A stretch of 44,671 nt of DNA from Bacteroidales bacterium (GCA_003818205.1 RPRQ01000039.1:1-44671); one strand, 5' to 3'. Counted from the stretch's first letter, positions 1 to 8,088 are shown. Numbers and translations are program-made. The notes: generated by a model not told the origin, from the letters alone.

Positions 1-1916
1 CCGCTAGTGGTGAAGTAACTTTCTGTGAAGGGGGCAACGTAATTCTATCGGGGAATGTTGGTGGTACATGGAGTACCGGAGCGGTAACCCCAACCATTAC
101 CGTAACTACAGCGGGCGACTATTTTGTTACTAATGCTAATGGTTGTGGAAGCGTAGTATCAAATCATATTATTGTAACAGTCAACCCACTTCCAATCGCT
201 TCAGTTATCACTGCAAGTGGGGATATTACATTCTGTGAAGGGAATAGCGTTATACTATCTGGAAATATTAATGGTACTTGGAGTACTGGAGCAACAACCC
301 CAACCATCACAATAACCACAAGTGGGGATTACTTTGTAACCAATACCAACGGTTGCGGGAGCGTTAGCTCGAATCACATCACGGTTATCGTTAACCCATT
401 ACCTATTGCCATAACTGGAATTGATGCTAGTATTTGTTTTGGTAGCAGTATAGAAATTGGAACATCTTCAATAGTAGGTCATACTTACTTATGGACACCA
501 GCAACAGGCCTAAGTTCAACAACAATATCGAACCCGATTGCCAACCCGATTGAAACAACAACTTATATGCTGACTGAAACTATCACTGCAACAGGTTGTC
601 AAATGTCAAATTCTGTTACGGTAACAGTCAACCCACTACCAGTTGCATCAATAATTTCGGCTGGTGGAGCAACAACATTCTGTGCAAATGAGAACGTTTT
701 GCTTTCAGGGAATGTTGACGGGGTTTGGAGTAATGGGTTAACAACACCATCCATAACCGTAAACACTACTGGCGATTACTTTGTAACCAATGCTAATGGT
801 TGCGGTAGTTTAACCTCAAATCATATTTTGGTAACGGTTAATCCTATACCAGAAGCAATAACCGGAATCGATGCAAACATCTGTTTCGGGGACATTGTAA
901 CCCTCGGAGCTTCTTCAGTATTAGGAAATACTTACTTATGGTCGCCAACAGCCGGGTTGAGCTCATCAACAATATCCAACCCCGTTGCGCTCACATCAGT
1001 AACAACAACCTACACGTTGACAGAAACCATTACAGCAACTGGTTGCCAGAATTCGAATTCTGTTACCGTTCTAGTTAACACAAACCCTTCCATTACGTTA
1101 CAACCCACCAATGAAACGATATGCATTGGTAACTCTGCTCATTTTACAGTTGAAGTAACAGGGTCAGGTTTAACCTATCAATGGAGGAATGGAACTGTAA
1201 ACCTAACCGATGGAGGGAATATTTCTGGTGCAACAACCTCAACGCTTACTATTAATCCTGTTGATATTTCCGATGCAGCATTAAACTACAACGTTGTTGT
1301 TGCAGGAACTTGTTCTCTAAAGGAGACTTCAATGAACGTTTATTTAGTGGTTAACACATCACCGAGTATTACAATAGAGCCTATAGATCAAACAGTATGT
1401 GAGGTTGGAGGTTCTGCAAGTTTTTGGGTAAATGCAATTGGAACAGGTCTTACCTATCAATGGAGAAATGGTAATGCAAACATAACCGATGGAGGGAATA
1501 TTTCTGGTGCAAATACTGCTATGCTAACAATTAGCCCAGTGAATATCTCTGATGTTGACTCAGACTACAATGTAGTTGTTTCGGGAACCTGTTTCCCTAC
1601 AATCACATCTCTAGACGCAGCACTCTCGATATGCAATACCACGGAAGTTGCTATTAGCAAAGAAGCAAATAATGTGGTTAGTTTTTTCCCAAATCCTTTC
1701 AAAACATCAATAAATATAGTGATAAATGAAACATCGCAAAACAAAGAATACGTATTAAGGATTTATAATATTCTGGGAGAAAAGGTATTTGACACTACAG
1801 TTACAAAACAGTTAACTACTCTTGAAATTGGGAGTCTTCCCCAAGGAACCTATATATACAGAGTAATTGACAACAATAAAGTCATTCAAACCGGGAAACT
1901 GATTACCCAGAAGTAA
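1..1916 (+). CDS. T9SS-secreted repeat adhesin, 3' part (5' end outside window)
   Basis: The reading frame is open from base 3 without a stop, so the gene enters from outside the window and the first internal Met codon (567) is not its start. The protein is a chain of extracellular Ig/PKD-like repeats. A-type units contain GDYFVTNANGCGS, B-type units contain TYTLTETITATGCQ, and they run in the order A, A, B, A, B. Two C-type units with LTYQWRNG follow (about 1076-1630). The end (about 1680-1916) has FFPNPF, VLRIYNILGEKVF and LPQGTYIYRV, which is a type A C-terminal sorting domain of the type IX secretion system. Such proteins are exported through the outer membrane and the domain is removed at the cell surface. 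Paired Cys in each unit may form disulfides. An adhesin or gliding/SprB-like surface role is inferred; the ligand is unknown. Confidence 0.9.
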   Translation, partial: ASGEVTFCEGGNVILSGNVGGTWSTGAVTPTITVTTAGDYFVTNANGCGSVVSNHIIVTVNPLPIASVITASGDITFCEGNSVILSGNINGTWSTGATTPTITITTSGDYFVTNTNGCGSVSSNHITVIVNPLPIAITGIDASICFGSSIEIGTSSIVGHTYLWTPATGLSSTTISNPIANPIETTTYMLTETITATGCQMSNSVTVTVNPLPVASIISAGGATTFCANENVLLSGNVDGVWSNGLTTPSITVNTTGDYFVTNANGCGSLTSNHILVTVNPIPEAITGIDANICFGDIVTLGASSVLGNTYLWSPTAGLSSSTISNPVALTSVTTTYTLTETITATGCQNSNSVTVLVNTNPSITLQPTNETICIGNSAHFTVEVTGSGLTYQWRNGTVNLTDGGNISGATTSTLTINPVDISDAALNYNVVVAGTCSLKETSMNVYLVVNTSPSITIEPIDQTVCEVGGSASFWVNAIGTGLTYQWRNGNANITDGGNISGANTAMLTISPVNISDVDSDYNVVVSGTCFPTITSLDAALSICNTTEVAISKEANNVVSFFPNPFKTSINIVINETSQNKEYVLRIYNILGEKVFDTTVTKQLTTLEIGSLPQGTYIYRVIDNNKVIQTGKLITQK

Positions 1917-1935
1917 ATTAAATTTATTAATAAAG

Positions 1936-1971
1936 CGGAATCTCACCACTTGATTGTGGTGAGATTTCGCC
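1936..1971 (+). terminator. Strong hairpin after the adhesin gene
   Basis: A 15-bp stem (1936-1950 with 1957-1971, one G-U pair) closes a 6-base loop 19 bases after the adhesin stop. There is only a weak T-run after it. The most likely role is transcription termination of the adhesin mRNA. Confidence 0.75.
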
Positions 1972-1994
1972 TATAATAACGTTTTTCAAAAAAT

Positions 1995-2060
1995 CTGTAA
2001 ATTATGTAAATTTTTAAAAGAATATTGTAACGATATTACACCTTTTGCGCCGTATATTTA
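1995..2060 (+). promoter_or_regulatory. 21-bp direct-repeat promoter, copy A (csbD-like gene)
   Basis: The upstream half-site is CTGTAAATtATGTAAA (1995-2010). The second half-site has TTGTAAC with its TGTAA register exactly 21 bp after the first. The -7 element TATATTTA lies at 2053-2060, in the same position as in the other six copies. The predicted transcript start is near 2067, giving a leader of about 33 bases to the ATG at 2100. Confidence 0.7.
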
Positions 2061-2099
2061 ATCCGATTAAAATTTCTTATTGCACTAAAACCATAAATC

Positions 2100-2285
2100 A
2101 TGAATACTAATGTAATAGGATATTGGAACGGTAAGAAGGAAAAGCTCAAACAAATATACCCAACGATTTCTGATGAGGATTTGAACTTTCAGGAAGGAAA
2201 AGAAAAGGAGATGATGGAAATGTTGGGTTATAAACTAGGAAAGACGAGAGAAGAATTAAATAGCATTATCTCATCTATTAAATAA
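2100..2285 (+). CDS. CsbD-like general stress protein
   Basis: A 61-residue acidic/basic helical protein. It begins MNTNVIGYWNGKKEKLKQ and contains DEDLNFQEGKEKEMMEMLG and LGKTREELN, the Bacteroidota form of the CsbD-like fold (usually 55-70 residues). CsbD was named as a sigma-B-controlled stress protein in Bacillus; its biochemical role is not known. No signal peptide is seen, so it is cytoplasmic. It lies directly under promoter copy A and upstream of the first HMA-AraC gene, with 56 bases between them and no clear terminator, so the two may be co-transcribed. Confidence 0.8.
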   Translation: MNTNVIGYWNGKKEKLKQIYPTISDEDLNFQEGKEKEMMEMLGYKLGKTREELNSIISSIK

Positions 2286-2341
2286 TACCTCACTCTTTTT
2301 TATTTATTTATTAAATTAGTTCAATTTGATGACTAAACATT

Positions 2342-2902
2342 ATGATGATCCAGGTTAGAAATATGGAGAGCGATCGTTGTATAGCAACGGTAAAGAGCGA
2401 GTTAAATAAACTTGGCCTTCGTTATAAAAGAGTGGAATTGGGCGAGATAGAATTGATCGAGAATATATCGGCAAAAAAAATATTACTCATCGACAATGCG
2501 TTAAGGCCTACTGGGCTTGAATTGATGAAAGATAAGAATGCTCAGCTAGTCGAAAACATTAAGGTTTCAATCAGTCAATTGATAAACCTTTCCGAAGAGT
2601 TACCTAAACCGAAAACTTCCGAATTTATAAGCAAAAAAGTTAATTCCGATTATTCTTATCTAAGCAATATCTTCTCAAGCATTCAAGGAATTAGTATTGA
2701 GAAATATATTATAATTCGAAAAGTTGAACGCATTAAGGAATTGCTAGTTTACGGCAAATTAAGCCTTGTTGATATTGCTTTTAAGCTGCATTACAGCAGT
2801 GTTGCTCATCTATCAAATCAGTTTAAAAAGGTAACCGGGCTAACCCCTTCTTTTTTCAAAATACTTCGCAAAAAGAAAGATTCCAATTCACAGAATGTGT
2901 GA
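2342..2902 (+). CDS. HMA-AraC regulator 1 (one metal-site Cys missing)
   Basis: The N-terminus (1-65) resembles the beta-alpha-beta heavy-metal-associated fold, as MMIQVRNMESDRCIATVKSELNKLG then VELGEIELIENI. The C-terminus (about 105-180) is an AraC-type helix-turn-helix domain with LSLVDIAFKLHYSSVAHLSN and FKKVTGLTPSFFK. Compared with the paralogue at 3904, the first Cys of the CxxC motif is Ser (S10), leaving only C13. The start at 2342 is chosen because it gives the same distance to the CxxC site as in the paralogue. This small regulator type is common in Bacteroidota; its inducer is unknown. Promoter copy B overlaps its stop codon, and it is a candidate regulator of the seven-copy promoter set (inference). 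Confidence 0.85.
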   Translation: MMIQVRNMESDRCIATVKSELNKLGLRYKRVELGEIELIENISAKKILLIDNALRPTGLELMKDKNAQLVENIKVSISQLINLSEELPKPKTSEFISKKVNSDYSYLSNIFSSIQGISIEKYIIIRKVERIKELLVYGKLSLVDIAFKLHYSSVAHLSNQFKKVTGLTPSFFKILRKKKDSNSQNV

Positions 2903-2962
2903 ATGATGTAACTCCTCTTTGCAATTGTGTAATAATACTACATTATTGAAGGCATAACTTTA
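2897..2962 (+). promoter_or_regulatory. 21-bp direct-repeat promoter, copy B (lmo0937-like gene)
   Basis: GTGTGAATgATGTAAC (2897-2912) overlaps the stop codon of the upstream regulator gene. The second half-site TTGTGTAAT follows in the 21-bp register, and the -7 element TAACTTTA is at 2955-2962. The predicted transcript start is near 2969, 20 bases before the ATG at 2989. Confidence 0.8.
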
Positions 2963-2988
2963 CGCAAGTTTATTTCAATTTCATCATT

Positions 2989-3153
2989 ATGATATCAAGA
3001 GTGCTATTCATAGTCAGTTTAATACTGATTTTGGTTTGGTTGGTTGGGCTTTATGAGTTTTCTGGAGATTGGAAAATTCATATTTTTCTCGCAACAGCTA
3101 TTATTATCCTAGTAATTAGGCTGCTATATAATAAATCGTTGATGAAATTTTAA
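2989..3153 (+). CDS. lmo0937/DUF5670-like small membrane protein
   Basis: A 54-residue protein beginning MISRVLFIVSLILILVWLVG. It has two hydrophobic segments (about 4-21 and 31-46) joined by a short GLYEFSGDWKIH loop and a basic end (NKSLMKF). The layout matches the lmo0937-family two-helix proteins that Bacteroidota carry in many copies, often with stress genes. Function is unknown. The start is supported by the short distance from promoter copy B. Confidence 0.75.
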   Translation: MISRVLFIVSLILILVWLVGLYEFSGDWKIHIFLATAIIILVIRLLYNKSLMKF

Positions 3154-3162
3154 GCATTACTA

Positions 3163-3275
3163 TTTATATGGTAACTATTCAGCAATACTATGAAATATAA
3201 ACCACGGAGACACGGACCTGCCGGTAGGCAGGGTAGGCAGGTCCGTGTCTCCGTGGTGAATGGTTACTTTATATG
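3163..3275. mobile_element. MITE-like element, GTAACTATTCAG family, copy 1, 8-bp TSD
   Basis: The 97-bp element 3171-3267 starts GTAACTATTCAG and ends TGAATGGTTAC. It is flanked by perfect 8-bp direct repeats TTTATATG (3163-3170 and 3268-3275), a target-site duplication. Inside is a perfect 22-bp inverted repeat (3201-3222 with 3236-3257) built from ACGGAGACACGG words, which would form a very stable hairpin. It encodes nothing. Confidence 0.8.
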
Positions 3276-3373
3276 ATAATTATCAATTAAAAAAGTGGAG
3301 TCAGTAAACCACCAGAAAAAACAGGGCGTATCTGAAAAGCCAAACGAGTAGGAAATATTTAATATTCATACTT

Positions 3374-3844
3374 ATGAAAAATTTTGCAATAACATCATTA
3401 CTATTAATTTGTTTGCTTTCCTTCGGATATGCACAAGATTATAGAACAGGCATTGGTTTAAGGGGAGGATTTGCGAATGGATTAACGATAAAGCATTTCA
3501 TGGGAGGAAGCACTGCATTTGAAGGCATTATCGCTAGCCGATGGAAAGGTCTTGAGTTGACTGGTCTTTTTGAATTTCATAACCAAGCCTTTCAATCCGA
3601 CAGATTGTATTGGTATATTGGTTTTGGCGGACATGTTGGCTTCTGGAACGGTGATAATACGAGATGGGGTACAGATGGAACGAGCTATACGGTTGCAGGC
3701 ATTGATGGGATATTAGGTTTAGAATATAACTTCAGAGAGATTCCATTTAACATTGGTATCGACTGGAAACCTGCTTACAATTTTGTAGGTTACTCAGGCT
3801 TTTGGGCTGATGGTGGCGCACTTTCAATACGTTATATTTTTTAA
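3374..3844 (+). CDS. Small outer-membrane beta-barrel protein, function unknown
   Basis: A 156-residue protein with a clear signal peptide (MKNFAITSLLLICLLSFGYAQ, cleavage after about residue 20). The mature part is rich in Gly and aromatic residues with alternating polar/nonpolar strands and ends in SIRYIF, a typical C-terminal beta-strand with a terminal Phe. It therefore looks like a compact (6-8 strand) outer-membrane barrel. No ligand or enzyme motif was recognised. It is followed by a hairpin terminator and then by HMA-AraC regulator 2. Confidence 0.7.
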   Translation: MKNFAITSLLLICLLSFGYAQDYRTGIGLRGGFANGLTIKHFMGGSTAFEGIIASRWKGLELTGLFEFHNQAFQSDRLYWYIGFGGHVGFWNGDNTRWGTDGTSYTVAGIDGILGLEYNFREIPFNIGIDWKPAYNFVGYSGFWADGGALSIRYIF

Positions 3845-3848
3845 AGTT

Positions 3849-3875
3849 AATAGTGTCAGATATTCTGGCGCTATT
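3849..3875 (+). terminator. Terminator after the small barrel gene
   Basis: An 11-bp stem with two G-U pairs (AATAGTGTCAG with CTGGCGCTATT) and a 5-base loop, followed by ATTTTATT, lies 4 bases after the stop codon. Confidence 0.65.
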
Positions 3876-3903
3876 ATTTTATTGATATTAAAAAATCCAA
3901 ACC

Positions 3904-4464
3904 ATGAAACTCTATATAAAAAATATGGTATGTGGTCGTTGTATAACGAATGTAAAAGCCGAATTGGACAAAATGGGTATTGAATACAGTTTAGTCGAAT
4001 TGGGCGAAGTAACAATTATGAAGAAACTTTCTTCAATACAGCACAAACAGCTTTTTAATGCATTAAAAAAGAAAGGATTTGAATTAATTGATGCACTTAA
4101 AAATGATATTATAGAGAGATTAAAGGTTGCTATCGCTCATTTGGAGAGCAACTCCGATGAAAACTTAAAAACAAGCTATTCAGATTATATAAGCCTTAGC
4201 GTAAACGATAATTTTATTTATCTAAACACATTGCTAGCAGATATTAAAGGAACTACCATTGAGAAATTTATTATTAAACATAAAATTGAAATGGTTAAAG
4301 GATTACTACTAAACAAATCGCTTAAACTAGATGCTATAGCACTCAAAATGCGCTATAGCAATGTTAATAAGCTGTCGGTTCAGTTTAAAAGCATAACCGG
4401 CTTAACACCCTCTCATTTCAGAATGCTCCAGCAAATGGAGAACAAAAATTTTAAGAGTAACTGA
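3904..4464 (+). CDS. HMA-AraC regulator 2 with intact CxxC
   Basis: Same architecture and length (186 residues) as the regulator at 2342. The N-terminal HMA-like fold starts MKLYIKNMVCGRC with both metal-site Cys (C10, C13) and continues with VELGEVTIMKKL. The C-terminal AraC helix-turn-helix has LDAIALKMRYSNVNKLSVQF and ITGLTPSHFRM. The CxxC pair makes metal or thiol-redox sensing plausible (inference). Its own upstream region lacks the seven-copy promoter motif. With regulator 1 it is the only transcription factor of its type in the window. Confidence 0.87.
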   Translation: MKLYIKNMVCGRCITNVKAELDKMGIEYSLVELGEVTIMKKLSSIQHKQLFNALKKKGFELIDALKNDIIERLKVAIAHLESNSDENLKTSYSDYISLSVNDNFIYLNTLLADIKGTTIEKFIIKHKIEMVKGLLLNKSLKLDAIALKMRYSNVNKLSVQFKSITGLTPSHFRMLQQMENKNFKSN

Positions 4465-4519
4465 TTCATTAATCAATAGGAAAAAAACAAAAAAATTAAA
4501 GTATAAGTAACGAATCAGT
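4460..4519 (+). terminator. Weak dyad after HMA-AraC regulator 2
   Basis: ACTGATTCATTA (4460-4471) pairs with TAACGAATCAGT (4508-4519) with one mismatch across a 36-base AT-rich loop, overlapping the stop codon. A T-rich stretch follows. It is a possible terminator, not a strong one. Confidence 0.35.
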
Positions 4520-4551
4520 GATAATTTTAATAATTTTAACTTTACAGAAAA

Positions 4552-4704
4552 GAGTTTGTCTGAAAAGCCAGAAAAAACTTAACCACAAAGTTCACGAAGT
4601 ACATCACGAAGTTTACAAAGTATATATATTCAATACTTTAACTTTGTTTCCTTTGTGTAACCTTAGAGTTCTTCGTGGTTAAGTTTGACTTTTGAAACAG
4701 CCTC
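4552..4704. repeat. Imperfect intergenic dyad repeat
   Basis: The ends are GAGTTTGTCTGAAAAGCCAG and, read on the other strand, GAGGCTGTTTCAAAAGTCAA, a degenerate terminal inverted repeat. Inside, ACTTAACCAC (4577-4586) pairs with GTGGTTAAGT (4675-4684), and between them are CACGAAG/ACAAAG-type words. It probably is an old MITE-like insertion; no clean target duplication remains. The rest of the 4465-4822 gap shows only AT-rich leader sequence for the gene at 4823. Confidence 0.5.
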
Positions 4705-4822
4705 TTTAACAGGGTGAATAGTTCCAATAATTTGGTATAAGAATGCAAGTTTTCTATATCTCAGCTGTTTTTACATAAAATGATTTATATCTTTCTTAAC
4801 AACCCGCTTTATCAGTTCTCTG

Positions 4823-5743
4823 ATGAGAAATAAAATACACATATTTTCACTAATGTGTATATTGCTTGGGGTTAGCTCTGTCTATTCTCAGGATACTCTG
4901 AATAATCCATCAATGGCAGTATCAACATTAAACATGTTTCGCGAACCAAGCTATATTCTCTTTGGAAGCGGTATAGGAAATATGAACCCATTGATGTTTG
5001 AAGGTGATATTGTACCATATTACCTATTAAGTTTAAAAAGAAACATCAAATGGGGGATTCAATTGTCCCCTCGTATTATAGTTCGAATGGAGAATATGTA
5101 TTCGCACCCAGTTCGTACACCATCATTTATACCAACCATAACTTTTTTTTACCATTTAATTGACTCTAAAAACGAGAGTAGAGATTTATTTACCTATTGC
5201 AGCTGGTATCATCATTCGAATGGGCAGGAAGGTGATTTTTATGAGACCGATAGCATAGCTATTAATACAACATCAGGCAGTTTCTACTCAAACTGGATAG
5301 AGGGTGGCGTTTTCCTTTCCCGACCTGATCGAAACCTTTCCAATACATTTAATTATATTAAACTTTCAATGGCATACAATTATATGCTAAATAATGAGCT
5401 GATAGGTAATTATGGACAGTTACGTTTTTTTGCAGATTTTCAGAGCACCATTAACCTTTCAAAAGCATTTAGAATATTTAGAAGTTCAGATAATAACCGC
5501 AGCGTTATATTAAGCCAATCGGTCCGCTTCGGGTGGATTGCTGATAATCTTTCAGATTCAAAAACAATAGATAAAAATCGGTTAATATTCCGCTACACGC
5601 TATCTTTTAAACCTTCGTTTTTTAAAGACGTTAGCCTTTTCTGCCAGTACTACTACGGGCAGGATTATTACAACATCAACTTTGGCAAAACTCTCAATGT
5701 AATTCGTTTTGGAATATCATCAAAAATTAAAATCTTTAATTAG
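4823..5743 (+). CDS. Outer-membrane barrel resembling phospholipase A (OMPLA)
   Basis: A 306-residue protein with a signal peptide (cleavage near VYSQ, residue 23) and amphipathic strands throughout. YHHSNGQ at residues 129-135 resembles the OMPLA active-site strand YxHxSNG, with H130 and S132 in the H-x-S spacing of the catalytic pair. N157 in FYSNW could match the third residue, but it is 25 residues after the Ser rather than 12 as in E. coli PldA. The family hydrolyses phospholipids misplaced in the outer leaflet. The call is tentative: it could be an unrelated barrel with a similar strand. A MITE inserted exactly at its stop codon, but the target duplication keeps the frame intact. Confidence 0.55.
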   Translation: MRNKIHIFSLMCILLGVSSVYSQDTLNNPSMAVSTLNMFREPSYILFGSGIGNMNPLMFEGDIVPYYLLSLKRNIKWGIQLSPRIIVRMENMYSHPVRTPSFIPTITFFYHLIDSKNESRDLFTYCSWYHHSNGQEGDFYETDSIAINTTSGSFYSNWIEGGVFLSRPDRNLSNTFNYIKLSMAYNYMLNNELIGNYGQLRFFADFQSTINLSKAFRIFRSSDNNRSVILSQSVRFGWIADNLSDSKTIDKNRLIFRYTLSFKPSFFKDVSLFCQYYYGQDYYNINFGKTLNVIRFGISSKIKIFN

Positions 5744-6054
5744 CATTCAATGTCGTTTAATTAGAGTCTGTCTATAAAGTCAGAAACTCTAAATCAAATT
5801 GAATAATGAACAAGGATTAGCTTCACTGAGCTCACTTTGTTCGGTTGCCTTCGGCAATCTTAAATCGTTGTTCCCTGCCTCGCCGGCAGGCAGGCTTGTT
5901 CTTAAATCAAAAAAAAAATCATATTATGGACAGACACTAATTAAGGCTTTTATAATTGACGCTTTCAGGTCTTCCGACCCTGAAAGGTCAATCAAACTGG
6001 TTAACCTGACTGTCAGCGTTTTCAACCTTAAGTAAACGACATTGAATTAGCATT
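5738..6054. mobile_element. MITE-like element, CAATGTCGTT family, copy 1, 10-bp TSD
   Basis: The 297-bp element 5748-6044 begins CAATGTCGTTTA and ends TAAACGACATTG. It is flanked by perfect 10-bp direct repeats AATTAGCATT (5738-5747 and 6045-6054). The left duplication contains the stop codon of the barrel gene. Inside is a second, nested inverted repeat (AGTCTGTCTATAA near 5766 against TTATGGACAGACACT near 5924) and a GCCTGCCGGCGAGG-type hairpin. An open frame across it is repeat-derived and not a gene. The rest of the 5744-6337 gap holds promoter copy C and the leader of the next gene. Confidence 0.85.
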
Positions 6055-6112
6055 GCAAAGAATATCCTTTTATCATCCACATGCTATACCCTACAATGCT
6101 ATACCCTACAAT

Positions 6113-6178
6113 GTGTGAATGATGTAACATTTTAATAAAGTTGTGTAACACCTTTCGTGATTAAGAAACTCACCTTTG
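6113..6178 (+). promoter_or_regulatory. 21-bp direct-repeat promoter, copy C (exported protein)
   Basis: GTGTGAATgATGTAAC (6113-6128) is followed by AGTTGTGTAAC in the 21-bp register, then the -7 element CACCTTTG (6171-6178). The predicted transcript start is near 6185. This is one of the two best copies and is nearly identical to copy D at 36024 over both half-sites. Confidence 0.85.
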
Positions 6179-6337
6179 TATTACCCATCAGTTGAACTTT
6201 TATAATAAGTTTTGCAACGGTTATTAAAGTGCAATATGGAACTGAAATCTCAACTGTTTTCATGTTTTTTCACAAATACAAATACAATGAAAAAAATAAT
6301 ATCATTCCACGCTGCAAAAGGATCTACGGTAAGGATT

Positions 6338-7174
6338 ATGCTGAAAAAAAATCTTCTTATTTTAATTATGATTTTTTTGGGTCTTAGCGTTTTTGCTAAC
6401 CCAAAGATGGCGTCGAAGCAGCAAATAGGGATGTTTATTAACTCCAAAACATGCGTTGTGCTCGAAAGCGGAAGCCTATCCTACAACGTTCTAATAAAGG
6501 ATGCCGTTCAGAAGTATTGGAAATCAACGGAATTTGAGTTCATCGATCAGTATGAATTCGAAAAACGACGCTACGACTCGAAGTATTCATTCTTGGTCCT
6601 AATGAGAAATGTTTTTGATAAAGACCCAAGCGGTGTGGGCTATAACTACATAAGCCTTGTGCTAGGCGATAAGGCGAAAAACATTACCAATATGCCTGAA
6701 TTGTGCTGCATTCCAATTTCATACTCTGACGATAATAATTTAGAATATGGTTATGCCATACCTGCAATAATTAAATTCATGCAGATACATGTAAAAAATC
6801 TTGAGAAAAAGCGTTTTTTAATTTTACTAAAGGGATTAAAATACTATAATGGTTCTGATTGCTTTAAATATCAAGCATTACTATTGAACGAGAAAATGAT
6901 GGCTCCGAATGCTAATTCGGATGCTAAAATCAAATCGGCCTACCAACACTTTTTCATGCTGCTTAACACTTCACAAGTTGAAGCAGAAATTCCGAATAAA
7001 CCAACGAATACACTATTTCTTTTTCATGTTGGACCTACGATTAAAACTGGTTCTGGGAAGTGTTTTGAGATGATCTTTGATGTAGAAGGAAACCTTTATT
7101 ACTATAATTATCGCAATGTTACCAATGATAATCCAGATGGGTTTAATCTAAATGACTTCAAACATATACGGTAA
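6338..7174 (+). CDS. Exported protein of unknown function
   Basis: From the ATG at 6338 the protein has 278 residues and a good signal peptide (MLKKNLLILIMIFLGLSVFA, then NPKM). In-frame ATG codons at 6287 and 6236 and a TTG at 6212 are also possible starts, but they would add an unusually long polar stretch before the hydrophobic core. The mature part contains KTCVVLESGSLSYNVLIKDA and a C-terminal FEMIFDVEGNLYYYNYR. I do not recognise a family; similar exported proteins of about this size occur in Bacteroidales. It stands alone under promoter copy C and so belongs to the putative stress regulon. Confidence 0.7.
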   Translation: MLKKNLLILIMIFLGLSVFANPKMASKQQIGMFINSKTCVVLESGSLSYNVLIKDAVQKYWKSTEFEFIDQYEFEKRRYDSKYSFLVLMRNVFDKDPSGVGYNYISLVLGDKAKNITNMPELCCIPISYSDDNNLEYGYAIPAIIKFMQIHVKNLEKKRFLILLKGLKYYNGSDCFKYQALLLNEKMMAPNANSDAKIKSAYQHFFMLLNTSQVEAEIPNKPTNTLFLFHVGPTIKTGSGKCFEMIFDVEGNLYYYNYRNVTNDNPDGFNLNDFKHIR

Positions 7175-7218
7175 CCTAATTTAATAAAAGTGAATTATTT
7201 TCAAAATTGATAAGAATA

Positions 7219-7421
7219 ATAAAATTGTAACTATTCAGCCACAAAAAATTATTCGTAAACTGATATACATGCCACAGATTCACAGATTTAATAATTTTCT
7301 CAAATCTCAACTGGTAGTTGGAATGTCCAATTTTAATGAAATAGTTGTTTTTATTCGACAGAGTTAAGAAAAACAATCTGTGAATCTGTGGCTTAATTTG
7401 GGTGAGTAGTTACATAAAATT
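7219..7421. mobile_element. MITE-like element, GTAACTATTCAG family, copy 2, 8-bp TSD
   Basis: The 187-bp element 7227-7413 begins GTAACTATTCAG and ends GTGAGTAGTTAC. Perfect 8-bp direct repeats ATAAAATT flank it (7219-7226 and 7414-7421). It holds a perfect 18-bp inverted repeat (7271-7288 with 7375-7392) made of CACAGATTCACAG words, different from the words in copy 1. The remaining part of the 7175-7560 gap is covered by the hairpin at 7426-7504 and a short AT-rich leader. Confidence 0.8.
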
Positions 7422-7425
7422 TAAT

Positions 7426-7504
7426 AACCCCCATGTTTATATAAAAGAATCAGGGTTTAGGTTTTTTAAGGTTAAATAATCTATAATAAGGGAACATGGG
7501 GGTT
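7426..7504 (+). terminator. Long-loop hairpin with T-run before the OmpA-like gene
   Basis: AACCCCCATGTT (7426-7437) pairs perfectly with AACATGGGGGTT (7493-7504), with TTTTTC at the right arm and a 55-base loop. It may terminate transcription arriving from upstream, or may be a small repeat. Confidence 0.45.
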
Positions 7505-7560
7505 TTTCTTTCATTCTGTAATAATGGATTCGAATATTTACAATATAAACATCAAATAAA

Positions 7561-8088
7561 ATGAGAATAATAGTAATTGGTTTTGTTACATTTTCTATTT
7601 GGTCGGTACTTTCAACCTATATCTATGTCTGTAAGATAAATGGATTGTGTTACGACTCTATAGATATGCAAGTTGAGGCAGTAAACCCAAAGAGTACCAT
7701 CAGTGATGATACTTTGCATAAGGCTTTAGTTCGGGGAATAAAAATAATTCCTAACGACCTAACAATCCACTTTGCATTCGATAAATATGATTTAGTTCTT
7801 AATGAAGATCTTGACAAATATTTTGTTTTATCGAACGAATATTTGGTTCAAAACGCTCTCGCAAAACTAGATATCACAGGACATACCGATGCCGTTGGAA
7901 ATGATGAGTATAATCAGGCTCTTGGATTTCGAAGAGCTCAAAGTGTGCAGCGCTATTTTAAAAGTAAAGGAATGCTTGCAAATAGGATTATTATTGATTC
8001 TAAGGGAGAGAAAAAACCTTTGGATGATAATAATACTGTATCAGGAAGAGCAAAAAACAGAAGAACCGAAATAACCATTAAAAAATAA
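7561..8088 (+). CDS. OmpA-family peptidoglycan-binding protein
   Basis: A 175-residue protein with an N-terminal hydrophobic segment (about 3-24, signal anchor or signal peptide). The OmpA C-terminal domain (about 60-173) has ITGHTDAVGNDEYNQALG, RRAQSVQRYF and GRAKNRRTEI, including the Asp and Arg that bind diaminopimelate in this family. It presumably tethers an envelope component to peptidoglycan. Six bases separate its stop from the next gene, so the two form an operon. Confidence 0.88.
   Translation: MRIIVIGFVTFSIWSVLSTYIYVCKINGLCYDSIDMQVEAVNPKSTISDDTLHKALVRGIKIIPNDLTIHFAFDKYDLVLNEDLDKYFVLSNEYLVQNALAKLDITGHTDAVGNDEYNQALGFRRAQSVQRYFKSKGMLANRIIIDSKGEKKPLDDNNTVSGRAKNRRTEITIKK

Noticed and set aside
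567-1916. Met codon 567 as start of the adhesin
   Set aside because: The frame is open upstream to the window edge and repeats continue through it, so the gene starts outside.
5799-6035. Open frame of 78 codons
   Set aside because: It lies wholly inside the MITE 5748-6044 and follows its repeat words; no promoter or conserved domain.
7176-7376. Minus-strand frame of 66 codons
   Set aside because: Most of it is the MITE 7227-7413 hairpin; low complexity and no start context.
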